Position numbers and translations under genes: made by a program. Below are positions 33,546 through 45,770 of a DNA stretch of 64,000 nucleotides, piece after piece; positions within the stretch are counted from its first letter, which is position 1, and the number at the start of each line of letters is the position of its first letter. This DNA is from Pycnopodia helianthoides. Taxonomy: Eukaryota; Echinodermata; Asteroidea; Forcipulatida; Asteriidae. The notes below the pieces were generated by a model. It worked only from the letters and a program-made list of their open reading frames with translations. It was not told the DNA's origin and did not search any database. The stretch covers positions 7,347,001 to 7,411,000 of the forward strand of contig CM063253.1 in NCBI GenBank assembly GCA_032158295.1, given 5' to 3'.

Positions 33546-34356
33546 TTAAAAATCTTTGCACACATCCTTCGGATGGGACGTTTCACTGTAGTTCCCTTGT
33601 GTTGTGTAATGCATGTTTGATGCTATTTTACTGTTCTAATCTTTCAAAGGCAGTACAAATTTGATTTAGTATTGTTGCATTCTCTGAGAGAGCTCAGATT
33701 ACCTCATAAATACATCGTTGTAAGCCATCCTATTGGAATCGGGTTCCATTACAGCCAGTTCTAGTGATCTCCACTGGTGACAGGTCTATTGAGAGATTAT
33801 TATTAACAAATACTATCCGTCAAGTGTTGGCATTTAGGCCATGTTCAAAACAAATTTAGTTGTTTGGCATCTTTCCATTTCAATGTCTGCGGTTCGAGAG
33901 AGAAATTTGCCTGCATTCACCATGAAAGCAGTGCCTGCAAAAACGGTCTGGCACCCAGACTACTGCAAAAAAGATAGTCCGGTGCAAACCAATCAACAGC
34001 TTTCGGTGAGCACCATGCTACTACCTACATGTAGTCTCGGCTCCAATATGGTTTATTCAGGCCTGATGCTTTGTTCTTGAAAGGTCAAGGGCACCAAGGC
34101 GTTTTCTCCTTTGTACAATGTTGTACAGGGCACCTCTAGGAGGAAATTGTAAATTTCTGTTGAAACATTTCAAGGGGCATCAAGGCAATGGCCAGGGGCA
34201 TGTAGGCAATTGCCTCCTTTGCCTTACCAAAGCATTATTTCTGGTTATTGGTCCAATTCTGTTCGGTTTAACACCTAAAAGAAACTGCAGGCAATGAATT
34301 TTACAATATGTTTCTACTGCAGTGCCGAGTGTTTTTGAGTTTAGTACAGTGGTTAA

Positions 34357-34737
34357 AGGAACATTACAGAATTGGTTTTTGCTAACAAAACAGTTGCTGG
34401 CAGTGTATAGCACTTTATGTAATCCACCATATAAACTGATAAACCTGTAGAAGTTTGAGATCGATCGGCCATCTGGGTCACGAGAAAATAGTGAAAACCC
34501 GATTAAACATTTGCATGAAATCATATACACTGTAGATTCAAAAAATGATTAAAACGCTCACTGAGCGATAAACTCTCTCTCAAAAAAAAATTCTCATCAA
34601 ATATGGCATTTCAGACAGAAATATTTAAAGGGATGTTTTCTACTATCATCATCATTTGACCGTGTAAGTTTCATGTAAATCTGTGATCAAAAAGTATATT
34701 TTACAAGTTTTTTTCTAACCAATTCTGTAATGTTCCT
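34357..34737. mobile_element. TTAA MITE, subfamily C3, full length
   Basis: TTAA at 34353-34356 and 34738-34741. The ends AGGAACATTACAGAATTGG and CCAATTCTGTAATGTTCCT are perfectly inverted. Sister copy at 58320-58726. Confidence 0.9.
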
Positions 34738-35625
34738 TTAAACGTTTTGAACAAAATAGAAACACAATGTAAAAAAAAAGAAAAAAAGTCAGGGGCATTT
34801 TTGTCAGTCGGCAGGGATACTGAGCAATAATTTTTTATTTTTACATGGCCTCATACAGACAAATCCTAGATGTATCGGAGGAGACCGATTGAGAGATTTC
34901 TGTCGCCATCTTCCCATCGAGTTTCTGGAATTACACATCATAGTCAGTTGGCTACTATGCATTACAGCTTGCTGATTAATTTAAGAGACATCCTGATCAT
35001 GTTCATGATATTGATACAAGGCACACTTGTCCGATGCCAAGAGTTATTCTTCAAACTGCAAAAAAACACAAAACAAAACAAACCTACATTGTAGCACACA
35101 AAGACTGTCTTTCACATTTTTTTAAACCATTGTTTCTCTGTATTTTCTGCCTCTTTTCTTTAATTTCAAAAATAATTCCTTATTTAGATGGAGTCAGTTC
35201 ATTTCAGTTTCATGAAACACTTTACAATCATCTGATGAACCTGTCAATATTGAAAAACAGTGTAGTTTGTTAGGGATTTTGTGCACTAGGCCTATTGGGC
35301 ATTAACAAAGCTTATTTCAATTGTAGCAATCAAAATAAGCAGATCAGTGGTTTTTGATGGGTTCTTTTTCTTTCTTTTTTCTTTGAAATGTATTTATTAT
35401 ATGGATATATTTCTCTTGAGGATTGGTTTTAGTCTTTAAATACAAAAAGATTTAATCCGTTTTCCTGAGAACACTACATGTAATTTTGTTGGCAGGTTTC
35501 ATTGTTTCTTTGTTAGACTGTTAGAAGATCTACACTAAAAAAGACCACAGCAAATTTTATTTACAAAATGTATGTCCTGGTGTGGACATTGTAAGGTTAC
35601 ACCAAGGCCATATTCCATACAAAAA

Positions 35626-36105
35626 TTTTGATTGCAAGAAAATACTGGGTCATTTGTTTTACAGCAAATGAAGTGTAATCCATGGATAGAATTGGTCGGC
35701 CAGACGTAATTGCTAAGTTCTGTAAAGCATCACGGGCTAATGGGGCTCGGAATAAAAGGCTAATTTTAATCGACTCTACATCATATTCCAAAAGCAATCA
35801 AAACATTAATTATGGAAAGAAAACATTTGTTCATTTATTTTACAGTAAATGAAGTGTAATCAATGGATAGAATTGGCCGTCCAGACGTAATTGCTAAGTT
35901 CTATAAATCATCACGGGCCAACAGGGCTCGGAAAAGGCAAATGTCATTGACTCTACATCAAATTCCAAACCCAATCAAAATATTAATTTTGGAAAGAAAA
36001 TACTTGTTCATTTATTTTAAAGTGAATGAACTGTAATCCATGGATAGAATTGTTCGTTTTGTTACAGTAATTGCTTTTTTTATATTTATAAAGCATCATG
36101 GTTGA
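35626..36105 (+). repeat. Tandem triplication, ~180-bp unit
   Basis: The anchor AAATGAAGTGTAATC occurs at 35666 and 35847 and in altered form at about 36023. Each unit repeats CCAGACGTAATTGCTAAGTT (third copy truncated). Confidence 0.85.
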
Positions 36106-37299
36106 GAAATTTCAGTCTTTGATCTGATTTCATTTACATATTTTGTTTAATGTCTGCCTGTGTTATTTTCTTCACATACAATGAATCATGCTTATTGATC
36201 TTTATCTCTAGTGCTGAGGATACTGTTCACAGAAGCTCCTTGAAATATACATGTATGACTAATTGTTTACTAAAAGGTACAAATGTCATCATTTCAACAT
36301 ACATGTACCTCCTAAAAACTTGTATCCTACTTTCGGACCTTTTCTGTCAGCAATGACTCCCAAACCTTAAAAAGGCAGGGAGTTCTAGTTTCTCTCTGAC
36401 TCAAGCACTTTCCAATTGGCACCCCACTGAGGTGGGCCTAAAAAATGACAACATAAATCTCCCCAGCCCAGCATTGTAGAAAAGCAAATCATTCAATTCT
36501 GGATTGTGGTTTTGAAAACTGGTTGGTCAAAACCGCAGTATGTTTCCTGAATGAACCCACAAAATGATTTGTATCCATGGATTATACACCAAGGTGTGAC
36601 TAAAACTAAAAGGCTAAACAGAGAGAGTGAGTGTGGTGGGTGTTTTTTTTTCTTAGGAACTGTCAGACAACTTTCAAATATTTACTTTGAAAGTGTCAAG
36701 CTGCTGCAGTCCAGTGCAAACAAAGAGTGAAGAAATACTGGATTATATTACGACACTGCATTAGGGTTTTCCCAAGGATTTTTTTTCACAATGTGGAACA
36801 TTTTTGTAAGAAATGTTTGAAGTTTGGCCTTAGAAGCATGCTGAATTGAAATAAGGTCTTGTGTTTACATGCATCTTTGGTTTTACAAGCCCTAACTAAG
36901 CAACCTGGGGCATTCTAAATATTGTCTTTATGTTTTTTGTGAGTTTGATATGTTTTTTTAATTTGCGTATCGGTTGCAATTCTAGCCTACCAGCCCCATT
37001 GAGCTAGCTTGTGCAAGGGGAGAATACTGTGTTTGATGTTGGTTTTTCCCCTTGGTAATGAATGTATTGAGAGGCATTGTTTGATCCAAAGAAAAGAAGG
37101 AACTTGTGATTTTTCTTTTAAAGGTATGATAAAGAATGATTTACTTCGTTTCACTTTTTCGTTTCAATAAAAAAGGCCCAGTTGAAAGTTGTTTCTGGAA
37201 AGCTTGTTCAAGTCTACCAGCGTAATAATAGTTTTGTTTTTATAGTAATAAGAATTTCTTGTCATATCTATGAAAAAGGATGCAATATTAATAAAATTG

Positions 37300-37380
37300 A
37301 TATTATTATTATTATTAAATTGATTTATTTATATAAAAATGGGGGGGGGGGCCTTTTGTTTTGGTTGGGGAGGGGGGCGA
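37300..37380 (+). repeat. Simple repeats: (ATT)n and poly-G
   Basis: ATTATTATTATTATT at about 37301-37315, then G runs at 37340-37375. Confidence 0.85.
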
Positions 37381-38282
37381 GTGCGGGATTGGATTTATTG
37401 ATATCTGTTATGTCTTTTGTAAACAGAACAAACCAGTTGTACCACATACACCTGTGCACTTGACACACCTTACACACTGTAAATAACATAGTGACGATCG
37501 ATGTCGTGAATTGGGCACCTATTCTTTACGCAAAATTACAAACAACAATTTTCAAAACACTTTGCATGGTTTCTCCTTTGTTCAGTTGCAACAATCAGCC
37601 CTGCAACATTCAGGTAACTAGTGGAGCATTTTCAGCTATTGACAGAATGTGTGTGAACCGACCCCATGAATCTGTAATATAATAGTCAGGTTTATCATGA
37701 GATTCTTGACATGTTAGCAGTGTGTGTACTGCGACACCAGACCATTCTGAAGGCCACAGTCAGTATTTCTCTCTCTGAAGCGCAGACAGCCTCCTGCTGT
37801 TAGAGCAGATTATGTTCAGCATTTCGCAACCTTAGCGAGTTGGCATTGGTGTTGTTTTCTTTATCGGGTACCTGCTGAAGAGAATGTCTTCCTTGAGCGG
37901 GATGAGGGGTCAACTTTAAGGAGGAAGTGAGTTGTCAACATGTCTCGGTGATAGGAGTAGGAGGATGGGCAGATTTGGAAAGAAGGGGAGAAAAAAAACA
38001 TGAAGTTTTGTTGAGAGATGTGTTTGCTGAGATGTTTAGAAAAAGGACTCTTATCTTGGTCTTAGATCCATGTGCAGTAAACACGTGTGGTTCAACCATA
38101 CCAAGATCATATTCAAAGGAGAATGCCAGGGAAATTTGAGTACAGTATGATCAAGTTGTGGACAAGAATTTGCCCCGCAGTTCAACTGTGATCTTCAACT
38201 TTTCCAAAATGTTTTGCCTTTAACCTTCCTATCTGATTTCCTGTAATTTATCTAAAGGTTGATTGAATGGAGTTAAAAAATC

Positions 38283-38435
38283 AGGGCCTAATTTCAAAGA
38301 GCTGCTTAAACAGAAAATGTTGCTTAACAATTTTTTGCTTAGCAGAAATGAGCAGGATACCAGTCACAATGTGTACTTGTATGTGACATGGTGGTTTGGC
38401 TGATAACCTTGTTCTAGTAAGCATAATTTTAGGAC
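38283..38435. mobile_element. MITE family A, left part
   Basis: GGGCCTAATTTCAAAGAGCT then GCTTAAACAGAAAATGTTGC. The right terminus is lost. It shows the uninterrupted TTAA site that is occupied at 18311. Confidence 0.7.
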
Positions 38436-39309
38436 AGTAATAATGGAATTCCCCGTTGCAATTGTTTCCATTGTATAAAACTTTAACTGTTTACTGTTAA
38501 TTTTAAGCAAATATTGTGCAACACTCAGACTTTTTTGTTTTCAGTACTAAACTGCTTTTTATTGTAAGAATTTATTTTGAACTTCTTCTTTTTTGAACTA
38601 ATTTTAACAGATGATGTTGTTTTGAAACGAAGAACATACAAAAAACTTTCAAATATGCCATGGACAATGCACAAAATAGTTTAATATGCAAAATTGTTTG
38701 TACACGTGGCTAATGGACTTGACAGGATCCTGACAATGATTCATTTTTAGTTGTTAGTTATCAACCACTTTTCATTTGTGGATTTTTGGTGAGCAGTACA
38801 TAATAAATAAAAGCTTATCTTTCTCAAGTCTCCTATATAAAATTTTAATCTAAATTTTGGGGTCAAATCAGCCAAAATTCAGACCCTGTAGCTAAAAGCA
38901 ATGTGGACACAGGGGTTGCCCTTATCAGTGACAAGCCAGCAGGACCAGCTACAGTAAATGTAGCTTTTCATTTCACTGGTCTGTCAGATTTTGCACTTGT
39001 CCATACTTCATAAATGTTAACTACATAGGGATGATTTTCAACACTTAACTGGCCAGCTGGACCACTTGCCATGCTTGGAGAGAATTTTGACTGGTCCTTC
39101 AGAGTTTTAACTAGATTTTGGCCTTTGAACCACTGTTGAGGGACATTACATTGATTGTGACTTCTTTCCTGCTAAGTTAAAGCGAGGCAAATGATTCCAT
39201 TGGGCAATTTTGTGTGTGTTTTCTTTTGCGTGACAGCTTTATGAAATTAGGTCTCCCTATTTGTAAATAAGTAAATTACTTTATCTCCTTTCTTGTCTCT
39301 CCCACACAG

Positions 39310-39683
39310 AGGTGAACTGCAGTGACTTCTATTAATGTGTTGGAGAGAATTTACATGCACCGGATCTACCCATTCCTGATTTACTCCGTTCCGACAAAGA
39401 CTTTTCAAAAACTTGTTGGGTTTGTTCCACGTCGCTGGAGTGAGCTGACCTACCTTTGGTTTAAAAAAAAAACTCATTGTTCGTTCAAGACCAGTGCGTC
39501 GGCTGTAAGGACTATAGACAGAGCCTTTGTTATAGATGTATTGTACGTGTGGACGTAACACACACATGTTTGCGGAGGCCTTGTGGATTGGAAGAATTTG
39601 CTGGCTGTGTTTGTTCATGTTGATGTACACAATCTGATGCTGTCTACTGTGACTACCAGACAGTTCGGTTTTTCGCTTAAATG
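39310..39683 (+). other. Candidate internal noncoding exon (5' UTR or lncRNA)
   Basis: A long pyrimidine tract (39281-39303) ends CCCACACAG before 39310, and the exon ends TTAAATG|GTAAGTT at 39683. All three plus frames contain stops, so it is not an internal coding exon. The last three bases are an ATG, so translation could begin at the exon edge. No homology recognised. The minus strand has a 148-codon open frame over the same interval, judged a shadow. Confidence 0.5.
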
Positions 39684-39747
39684 GTAAGTTCAAGGGGATG
39701 TTTTCCCATTACCATGCAAATAATGGAAGAGAATAATAATTTCCATA

Positions 39748-40075
39748 CTACGGTTACAGTGCAGTATGTAACTTTAAATACTTCTAAACTCAACTGTCTT
39801 CCTGAGGGGGGTGAGGATGCTGACATGGATGAAGTGTTCATTGAGACCATAATTTAGACCATGTCACCTTAATTACAGACATCTTTAAAAAAAAAATTGT
39901 TCAAACCAACTTCATAGATACGGTACAGTGCAGTATGTAAACATATAAACTGTCTTCCTGCGGACTTAGATAAAGTGAAAATAATTGAGAGCATAATTTA
40001 GACCATGTCACCTTATTTACAAACCTCTTTTTTTTTTTTTTGTAAAACCAACTTCAATGACTTGTTATAAATGTA
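39748..40075 (+). repeat. Tandem duplication, ~169-bp unit
   Basis: CAGTGCAGTATGTAA at 39757 and 39926, and ATAATTTAGACCATGTCACC in both units. Confidence 0.8.
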
Positions 40076-42399
40076 GATTTTAAGGAAGAATTCCCAATGG
40101 AAAACTCAACAATATTTATTATGATTTTAAAGTGTTTTTTTTTTCAAGTGCTGGTACATCCTATCGGTAACGGTACCATTTTTTTTCTCTGTAATGCTGA
40201 CTCAAAAAAATATGGTGATTCATATTTTAGTAATGAACCGGAACTGAACTTAATTTATTATTATTTTGTTTAGATTAGTTATTACGAAAGCACCACATGT
40301 GACCCCCCATGTTTCAAAGGTCGTTGTTGTTGCCCCAGAAATGACCCAGAGGTCATGTCAGTCATGAAAGGAGACTGCATCGTAAAAAAGATGTGTCATG
40401 GGTACGGTCACAAAGGCACATGCGCATGGTTGTACCATAGAGCAAGGACTGTACACATAGCTCAATAACGTGGTATTTTGTTTTGCTGGTACTTTTAGCG
40501 GGCTTGTGAGTTTAGGTGTCAAGAGTTCTGCGTAACAGAAATGTTTGTCTGCATTTTTTGACAGTGTATCTGTGTATAAACTGTATTTTGTAACACTTTC
40601 GGTAGATTAGGGACTTTTCCCTCAAATATGTTTTAAATTATACATGTACTTTCATGGGTATGAGGACTTTCGGGTAATTTCTGCAGCAGCAATGAAGCCC
40701 TGAAAAGGCAGTGGAGACTTTCGGTAATTACTCTTAAAGAAGTAATTACCATAATAACTTACTTGGTATGGAACACCTTGGAGAGCTGACTGATAGTATA
40801 AATCATTGTGAGAAAGAACTCCTGAGAAAAGCTTCAGGCATGAAGTCTTTGCATTTTTGCCAAATTAGTCTTTGACAATTACCAAGGTATGGCCTTTAAT
40901 AACTTAGGGTTCTAATGTTGTCATATTGAAATATTAAATATAAAAACGTTTTTTTTATGAGTAATAATCATCCACATTTTCATTGAAAACTCATGTTAAT
41001 TACATTTTTTTGAAGAGCATCTATTTTAAGCACAACTTTACAGGTACATGTAGAGCTGACAAAATAGCACATGAACATGAAATAACAAAATAGTGAAAAG
41101 TTGGGCTTAATCTGTTGTGTCAGACAGGAGAAAATAGTAAAAAACCATGCACAATTTTTAGCATGTAAACACATTGTTCTTAATGTTGGTTGTATGTAAT
41201 CAAACATCAGCTGATTACAGTTTTTTGAAGGTTTTCAGATAAAGTTTTTCTGGAATATGACTTCATTTCAATGGGAAATATTTCACAGAAAAAAGGTTAG
41301 AACTAGTCTAAACTTCATACATTGTAGAAGTGATGGCTAATCCTCTAATCCTGGTTGATCATTTGCAACAAAAGTGTGATAAAAACTAGATATAATACAC
41401 TGATGGCCCATATCACAAGATGGCTAATCCTGTAAAAACACTTCTTTGTGTAATTTGTAAACTTTGAGACTAAAACTAAACAACGTTTTGTATCCTTGCC
41501 AATCCTGTGTTATGGAACCTTTAATCTTGAAAAGAAATTCACCTTTTCGTCATCGAGGTGTCTTTCACTAACTATTTTCACTTCCGTGCTTTTCACCAAA
41601 TGAAAGTTGTTGACAACATTATTTACAAGACCAAGTTGTACTTTGTATTAAGCTCATGGTGTCATGTACTGTGCAGTCGACGCTGAATATAAAATTAACT
41701 TTAATTCAGAACATTGAAGTCAGGGTTGTTTTGAGACTTCAAAAGTGACACAGCACCCCCACACCCCATCCCCTTGATTTAAACAAATTACTTCTCATAC
41801 ATTTGGCTGTTACTGACACCTCAAACCCCATTGGTGTCCCGCATCATATTACCACCAACCTGGCAGCTTTCCCATGGTAGAGATGAACACAATCACTGGT
41901 ACCCAGTGCCAGCTGTGGTCCCAGGCAACCGCTGGCGAGTAAATTGAGACCAATTATCTGTCTCTTCCTGACCAATTAAAGTGAAATGAAATGCATACCG
42001 TGATAAATTGAATGCAGACGAGCAGACGGGTTTCCCTGTGAAAGATTTGTTCAATTTGTAGTCCTGAGCCAGTTTCTCCGAGGCAAACGCAGACTTATTA
42101 AACGATTTGTTTTCTGGCTTATCGACATGAGTGAACGATGCAGAACTTGATGAGCCACGAACAGAAGAAGTGATCGCTAATCCTGTAAAAACACTTCTTT
42201 GTGTAATTTGTTGTCACAAACTTGTTACGGGGAATTTGTTTCACAGTGTGTGGAGTCTTAAAAAGTATGTACATGCATGACAGATCCTGAATCTGTGGAT
42301 AAGTGGCTACGTTGTGAAGGATTCTACCCTGTAGACTGTAGGCCCATGTCAGCAAACCAAACTCAGGCTTTTAGTTTTGAAATAACATATGCACAAAAT

Positions 42400-42706
42400 A
42401 ACAAACCTGTGAAAGTTTGAACTCAATTGGTCGTCGAAGTTGCGAGATAATAATGGAAGAAAAAACACCCTTGTCACATGAAGTTGTGTGCTTTCAGATG
42501 CTTGATTTCTAGACCTCACGCGTGAGGTCTCCAAATCAATTCAAATCTTTTACTGAGAAATTACTTCTTTCTCAAAAACTATGTTACTTCAGAGGGAGCC
42601 GTTTCTCACAATGTTTTATACAATCAACAGCTCTCCATTGCTCGTTACCAAGTAAGTTTTTATGCTAACAATTTTTTTGAGTAATTACCAATAGTGTCCA
42701 GTGCCT
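42400..42706. mobile_element. TTAA MITE, subfamily C2 (right end intact)
   Basis: Ends CCAATAGTGTCCAGTGCCT then TTAA (42707-42710). A central perfect palindrome AGACCTCACGCGTGAGGTCT lies at 42512-42531. Close interior match to 50640-50850. Confidence 0.75.
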
Positions 42707-43347
42707 TTAACTGTCATCAGTTGACATAATTTTAGAGAAAATACACATGATCCAACATTTTCACATGTTATGCGTTAACATAACAATTGTGAAGGGTGTG
42801 ACTAAAGATTAGTCTAAACATACTTTCACATTCATCCATTTCCTGGAACATGGGTTTGGCGTAAAGTTCTAGTTTGCCTGGATCGGCAAAGTTAATATCA
42901 ATTGTTATGGAACAGATGTTTGGTATTGGTTCTGTTGTTTGCTTTACAAATGAAAGTAAAACTTTTAACAAATTTGTTGTCGTAACTGGTCAATTGTCAG
43001 ATGATTAATGTTGATCTTTCAATTCTCTTCAAAGTTTCGGTGTTCGTTATAATCACATGAAAGTAGACAAATCATGTGGCTGTGTGAAGTGACATTTGAA
43101 ATGTTTGTTGAGGAAGATGATTTTATAATCCAAACAAACTTCAAATGTATAATGTAAGCACACATCTAGGGACGTTAGGTTTGTAGTTATTTTTGTTCAA
43201 TTTGTAAAAATTGCACTGGGATACTGTAATTATTTTTTTAGTTATTATTTATTCTGGGTGATCCCTGGCTATATGGCATTTACAGGTTGAATGGCTTCTG
43301 GCACCCCTGAACAAAGATATTGACAAAATAGGGGGCCGCCAATATAG

Positions 43348-43418
43348 GGCTAGATAGCTCAGTTGGTAGAGCGCCGGTACGTTATCCGGAGGTCGTTGGT
43401 TCAAATCCCGCTCTAGTC
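43348..43418 (+). repeat. tRNA-like sequence (SINE head), not a functional tRNA
   Basis: The acceptor stem GGCTAGA/TCTAGTC pairs, the D stem pairs and both pol III boxes are good. The anticodon arm has a G-A mismatch and an 8-nt loop, and the T stem has a mismatch. A second copy lies inverted at about 57510-57575, so it is a dispersed repeat. Confidence 0.8.
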
Positions 43419-43583
43419 AATTTTTCAACCCCATACTATTTGTAATTTACTCAAATTAATCAAATTTCACAAGAACTTTCCAATATCAAACAACCTACAA
43501 GTTTCAACATGATCGCACTAATACATCGGGAGATATACGACTTCGAAAAAGGTACCTTTAATGCCGCGTCACGTGACCCCCGA

Positions 43584-44305
43584 TGACGTCATTGATCTGA
43601 AATTTCACACATGTGATGGCTGCCTGACGGTCAACATGATGTGTAAAAGAATTTGGATTATACAGTGTTCATTTAACAATTCATAACAAAAAGGTGCAAA
43701 AAATAAAATTAATCTTAAAAAATCATGTGATGATGTCATCATGACGTCATTTCAAAATTTACAAGAACTTGCTAATATCTAACAACCTACCAAGTTTCAA
43801 CACGATCGCTCTTATAAAGCAAAAAAGGCATCTTTAATGCCACGTCAGTGACCCCCGATGACGTCATTGATCTGAAATTTCACACATATGATGGCTGCCT
43901 GACGGTCAACATATGTGTCAATTTTGAAGTGATTACACAAAACTTCCTCACACACATCTTCAAAAAGTCCATTTTGAAGAGTTTTCAACCTGCCGCTAGA
44001 GGGCGCTTGTGTGTATCATGACGTCATCGGTACTTTTTTTTAAATGCACACCCTTGCCAGACACTAACATTGTTGAAAGCATGTTCATAACATTTAACAC
44101 TTTTGAATTACAAGGCACTTCCGGTTTCGACCAGAAGTAGAGGTCAAGTGAGGTCACGCACACTGAATAAAATGAAGACCTAATTTATCTTTATACGATC
44201 CCGCAAACAGAAACCTACGGTCTCTTGTGGCTGATTTGATACGGATTTTCAAATATTTAAAATAGAAACCTTTAGGCTGACGTCACGTGACAGGTGATGA
44301 CGTCA
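43584..44305. promoter_or_regulatory. Cluster of six perfect CRE palindromes (TGACGTCA)
   Basis: Exact TGACGTCA at 43584, 43742, 43859, 44019, 44278 and 44298. TGACGTCA is the full cAMP-response element bound by CREB/ATF bZIP factors. Activity is not shown by sequence alone. Confidence 0.7.
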
Positions 44306-44887
44306 TCATTACGAATTTCTTTTAGGCACTTCCTTGCACCAATGCCAATCATCAATAAAAGTTTCATTGCAATTGCTCTTTAGGAACTATGCAAAAGGCC
44401 GCTTAGAACGATCGTGCGTTATGTCAATGACTGAAATGACTGAAACACACAAACTAAAAAAACAATAATACAAAAACTTTAACGAAAACAAGAGCTGTTT
44501 CGCTGCAAAGCGAAACAGCTAATTAAATACAGTACTATATCAAATATCAGTGGGAAATGGCATTGACTTGAGCTGTTTGAGTTGTGTGACAAAGTGATTA
44601 AAACCTAGATTAATTTAAAGTTATTAAATGGAAAGTCAAGCTCAGCACAAGGTTTGAAATTCCAAGCTTTTGTGCCTTGATTAATTGTGTGTACATAAAC
44701 TTGCTAATGGATAAAAACATCTTGTGAAGCAAAGCAGATTGAAACAAGCTAACGTGTGTACCAGGCTCCAGCCCCAAAAGCATATCATTGCTCAAGTGAG
44801 TCCATATTAAATTTTGCGACACAAATAAAATTGAAGTGTTGTGGCCAAGTAGACAAGGGTTTCATGGTCAAGTGGAATTGTATGCTG

Positions 44888-45216
44888 GCCCCAGTTTCAT
44901 TGAGCTGCTTAAGCACAACAAGTACATGTAGCTGAGCACAACAAGATTATGCTTACCAGAATAAGGTTACCAGTCAAAATACCTTGTCACATTGTACCAT
45001 TTGTGACTGGTACCCTGCATATTTTTGATAAGCAGGGAATTGTTTAGCAGACAATTTCCGCTGACACATTTTGTGCTTAACCAAACTAAGCAGTATACCA
45101 GTCAGAAATGGTGCACGTGACGTGGTATTTTGGCTGATAACCTTATTCTGGTAAGCATATTTTTGTTGTTAAGCTGAGCTACTGTCGTGCTTAAGCAGCT
45201 CTATGAGATTGGGCCC
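44888..45216. mobile_element. MITE family A, possibly two joined copies
   Basis: Starts CCCCAGTTTCATTGAGCTGC and ends GCAGCTCTATGAGATTGGGC. The interior has two rounds of the ATACCAGTCA/ACCAGAATAAGGTTACCAG blocks. Confidence 0.7.
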
Positions 45217-45770
45217 AGGTCTTGAGCAAAGCCACTCAACTATGATTTGCAGATTTGGTGTATTGTGTACTAATTACAAGAAGCTGCTCAGGTTCACATA
45301 CTCCACAGGAGTTAAGAAAGTCAGAGTTTTAGTTTGATTGAGCATTAATTTTGAAGTGCATCCTTGTACATCCTGTGACTCTCCATTTAGTAGAACTGAT
45401 TCACATCATGACATCAATTAAATTGTTTGTGACCTGTAACCAGTTACAGGATAGCAGCTGTGTAGCAAGAGTTGTTGTTTTTCTGCAGTATTTGGAAAGC
45501 ACCAAGCATGCTTGGAATTACACAGAGGCCCTGGAGGCAATGGCTTCCATTGTCCTGTTCTTGGCCTTGGTGCCCCTTCAAAAGTTTTTCTTAGACGCTA
45601 AGATTTTCCAGTGGTAGTGCCCGTTGCAAAATGAAAATGGCCTTGCCCTCTCAAAGATGAAATTCCAGGCTTGTTCGAGTTTACAGAGCTTATCACACGT
45701 CTGTAAGGGTTGATAACAAGTTATACATATTTAGGTAAACGTTCAGTTTCTGAAGGTGATGCCCTAGGTA

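Larger units (their letters stand above)
30520..39309. other. Candidate long first intron, no coding exon seen
   Basis: Contains a small GAGTTGGTTGGAGTAT tandem (31393-31466), TTAA MITEs, a triplicated ~180-bp unit and AT-rich unique DNA. The stretches 30.9-31.4, 36.1-37.2 and 37.4-38.2 kb show nothing assignable. Confidence 0.45.
43250..44520 (+). mobile_element. Composite element: tRNA-like head, tandem CRE-rich body, terminal hairpin
   Basis: The head at 43348-43418 has a 7-bp acceptor stem, box A TAGCTCAGTTGG and box B GGTTCAAATCC. The body contains a direct duplication (about 43480-43625 and 43775-43925, sharing GATGACGTCATTGATCTGAA). The right end has an 11-bp hairpin, AGCTGTTTCGC at 44493-44503 and its complement at 44510-44520. 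Whether all parts belong to one element is inference. Confidence 0.5.

Noticed and set aside
39247..39693. 148-codon minus-strand ORF as a protein gene
   Set aside because: No recognisable domain. It overlaps a plus-strand exon with strong splice sites and looks like its shadow.
43348..43418. A real tRNA gene
   Set aside because: Acceptor and D stems are good, but the anticodon arm has a mismatch and an 8-nt loop, the T stem is imperfect, and a deleted copy exists at 57.5 kb, so it is a SINE head.
44493..44520. Rho-independent terminator
   Set aside because: The hairpin is not followed by a T tract and the genome is eukaryotic. It is better explained as a transposon terminus.
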